Source: Staphylococcus massiliensis CCUG 55927 (GTDB taxonomy: Bacteria > Bacillota > Bacilli > Staphylococcales > Staphylococcaceae). From it: a stretch of DNA of 64,000 nt. Shown piece after piece: positions 63,988 through 64,000 of the stretch (its first letter is position 1; each line of letters starts with the position of its first letter). The notes under the pieces were generated by a model. That model was not told where the DNA came from, made no database searches, and worked only from the letters and a program-made list of their open reading frames with translations. Both the position numbers and the translations under genes were made by a program. The stretch is taken from NCBI RefSeq assembly GCF_000298075.1, contig NZ_JH815595.1, positions 38,211-102,210 on the forward strand. The letters run 5' to 3'.

Positions 63988-64000
63988 TAAGACATGCCCA

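Overview
This window is a low-GC Firmicutes chromosome segment that reads as Staphylococcus. The gene order follows the S. aureus stretch from kbl through ilvE, tadA, azo1, nagB, vraABC, ung, hemQ, pta, lipL and argS to sarA, and the sarA product is nearly that of S. aureus. It is not S. aureus: hxlAB-proP is absent after nagB, and the mevalonate genes mvaK1-mvaD-mvaK2 are absent between lipL and the DUF1450 gene. Loss of mevalonate genes fits the S. hyicus/S. intermedius/S. schleiferi branch, members of which use the MEP isoprenoid route. I infer that placement from synteny and remembered sequences, with no database search. I saw no tRNA, rRNA, transposase or prophage.

Layout. 0-8.8 kb: a small membrane protein, an ABC exporter, an M20 amidohydrolase, kbl and a threonine dehydrogenase-like gene, then ilvE with tandem CodY-like boxes, and a HAD phosphatase. 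8.8-21 kb: a DUF819 membrane protein (CodY-like boxes), one deoxynucleoside kinase, tadA, a Cof phosphatase, azo1, queH, a divergent TetR/MMPL pair, and the folE2-bshB2-yojF operon. 21-28.8 kb: nagB, an unusual 521-codon GIY-YIG-like gene, the vraABC acyl-CoA cluster and a signal peptidase I gene broken by one stop codon. 29-38 kb: CPBP protease, pdxK/thiD, a GNAT with a consensus SigB promoter, ung-ywdI-ywdK, an amino-acid permease, half of a ThrE-type exporter, a candidate small RNA, and a secreted lipase without the usual propeptide. 38-48.5 kb: permease, hemQ, pta-lipL, two zinc-ribbon membrane proteins, a 63-residue gene under a LexA-like box, and the other ThrE half. 48.8-59.7 kb: GNAT, HD hydrolase, ywhD, ywiB-argS, a metal-chelate binding lipoprotein and permease, HAD and alpha/beta hydrolases (one a likely pseudoenzyme), and a secreted protein. 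59.7-64 kb: sarA with a long leader, small conserved genes, a tyrosine-recombinase-like protein without its nucleophile, a GNAT and a membrane protein running toward the window edge.

Between genes there are many structured repeats. Two related 40-bp-period hairpin repeat families form four arrays (about 4.94, 13.3, 18.0 and 37.7 kb). Three copies of a long imperfect palindrome lie at about 31.0, 43.0 and 48.5 kb. These arrays, the GIY-YIG-like gene, the LexA-controlled microprotein and the candidate small RNA are the least explained elements.

Most genes are housekeeping: amino-acid catabolism (kbl, Tdh-like, ilvE), nucleotide salvage and tRNA modification (deoxynucleoside kinase, tadA, queH, folE2), thiol and redox metabolism (bshB2, azo1), acetate and lipoate metabolism (pta, lipL), heme (hemQ), and virulence regulation (sarA).
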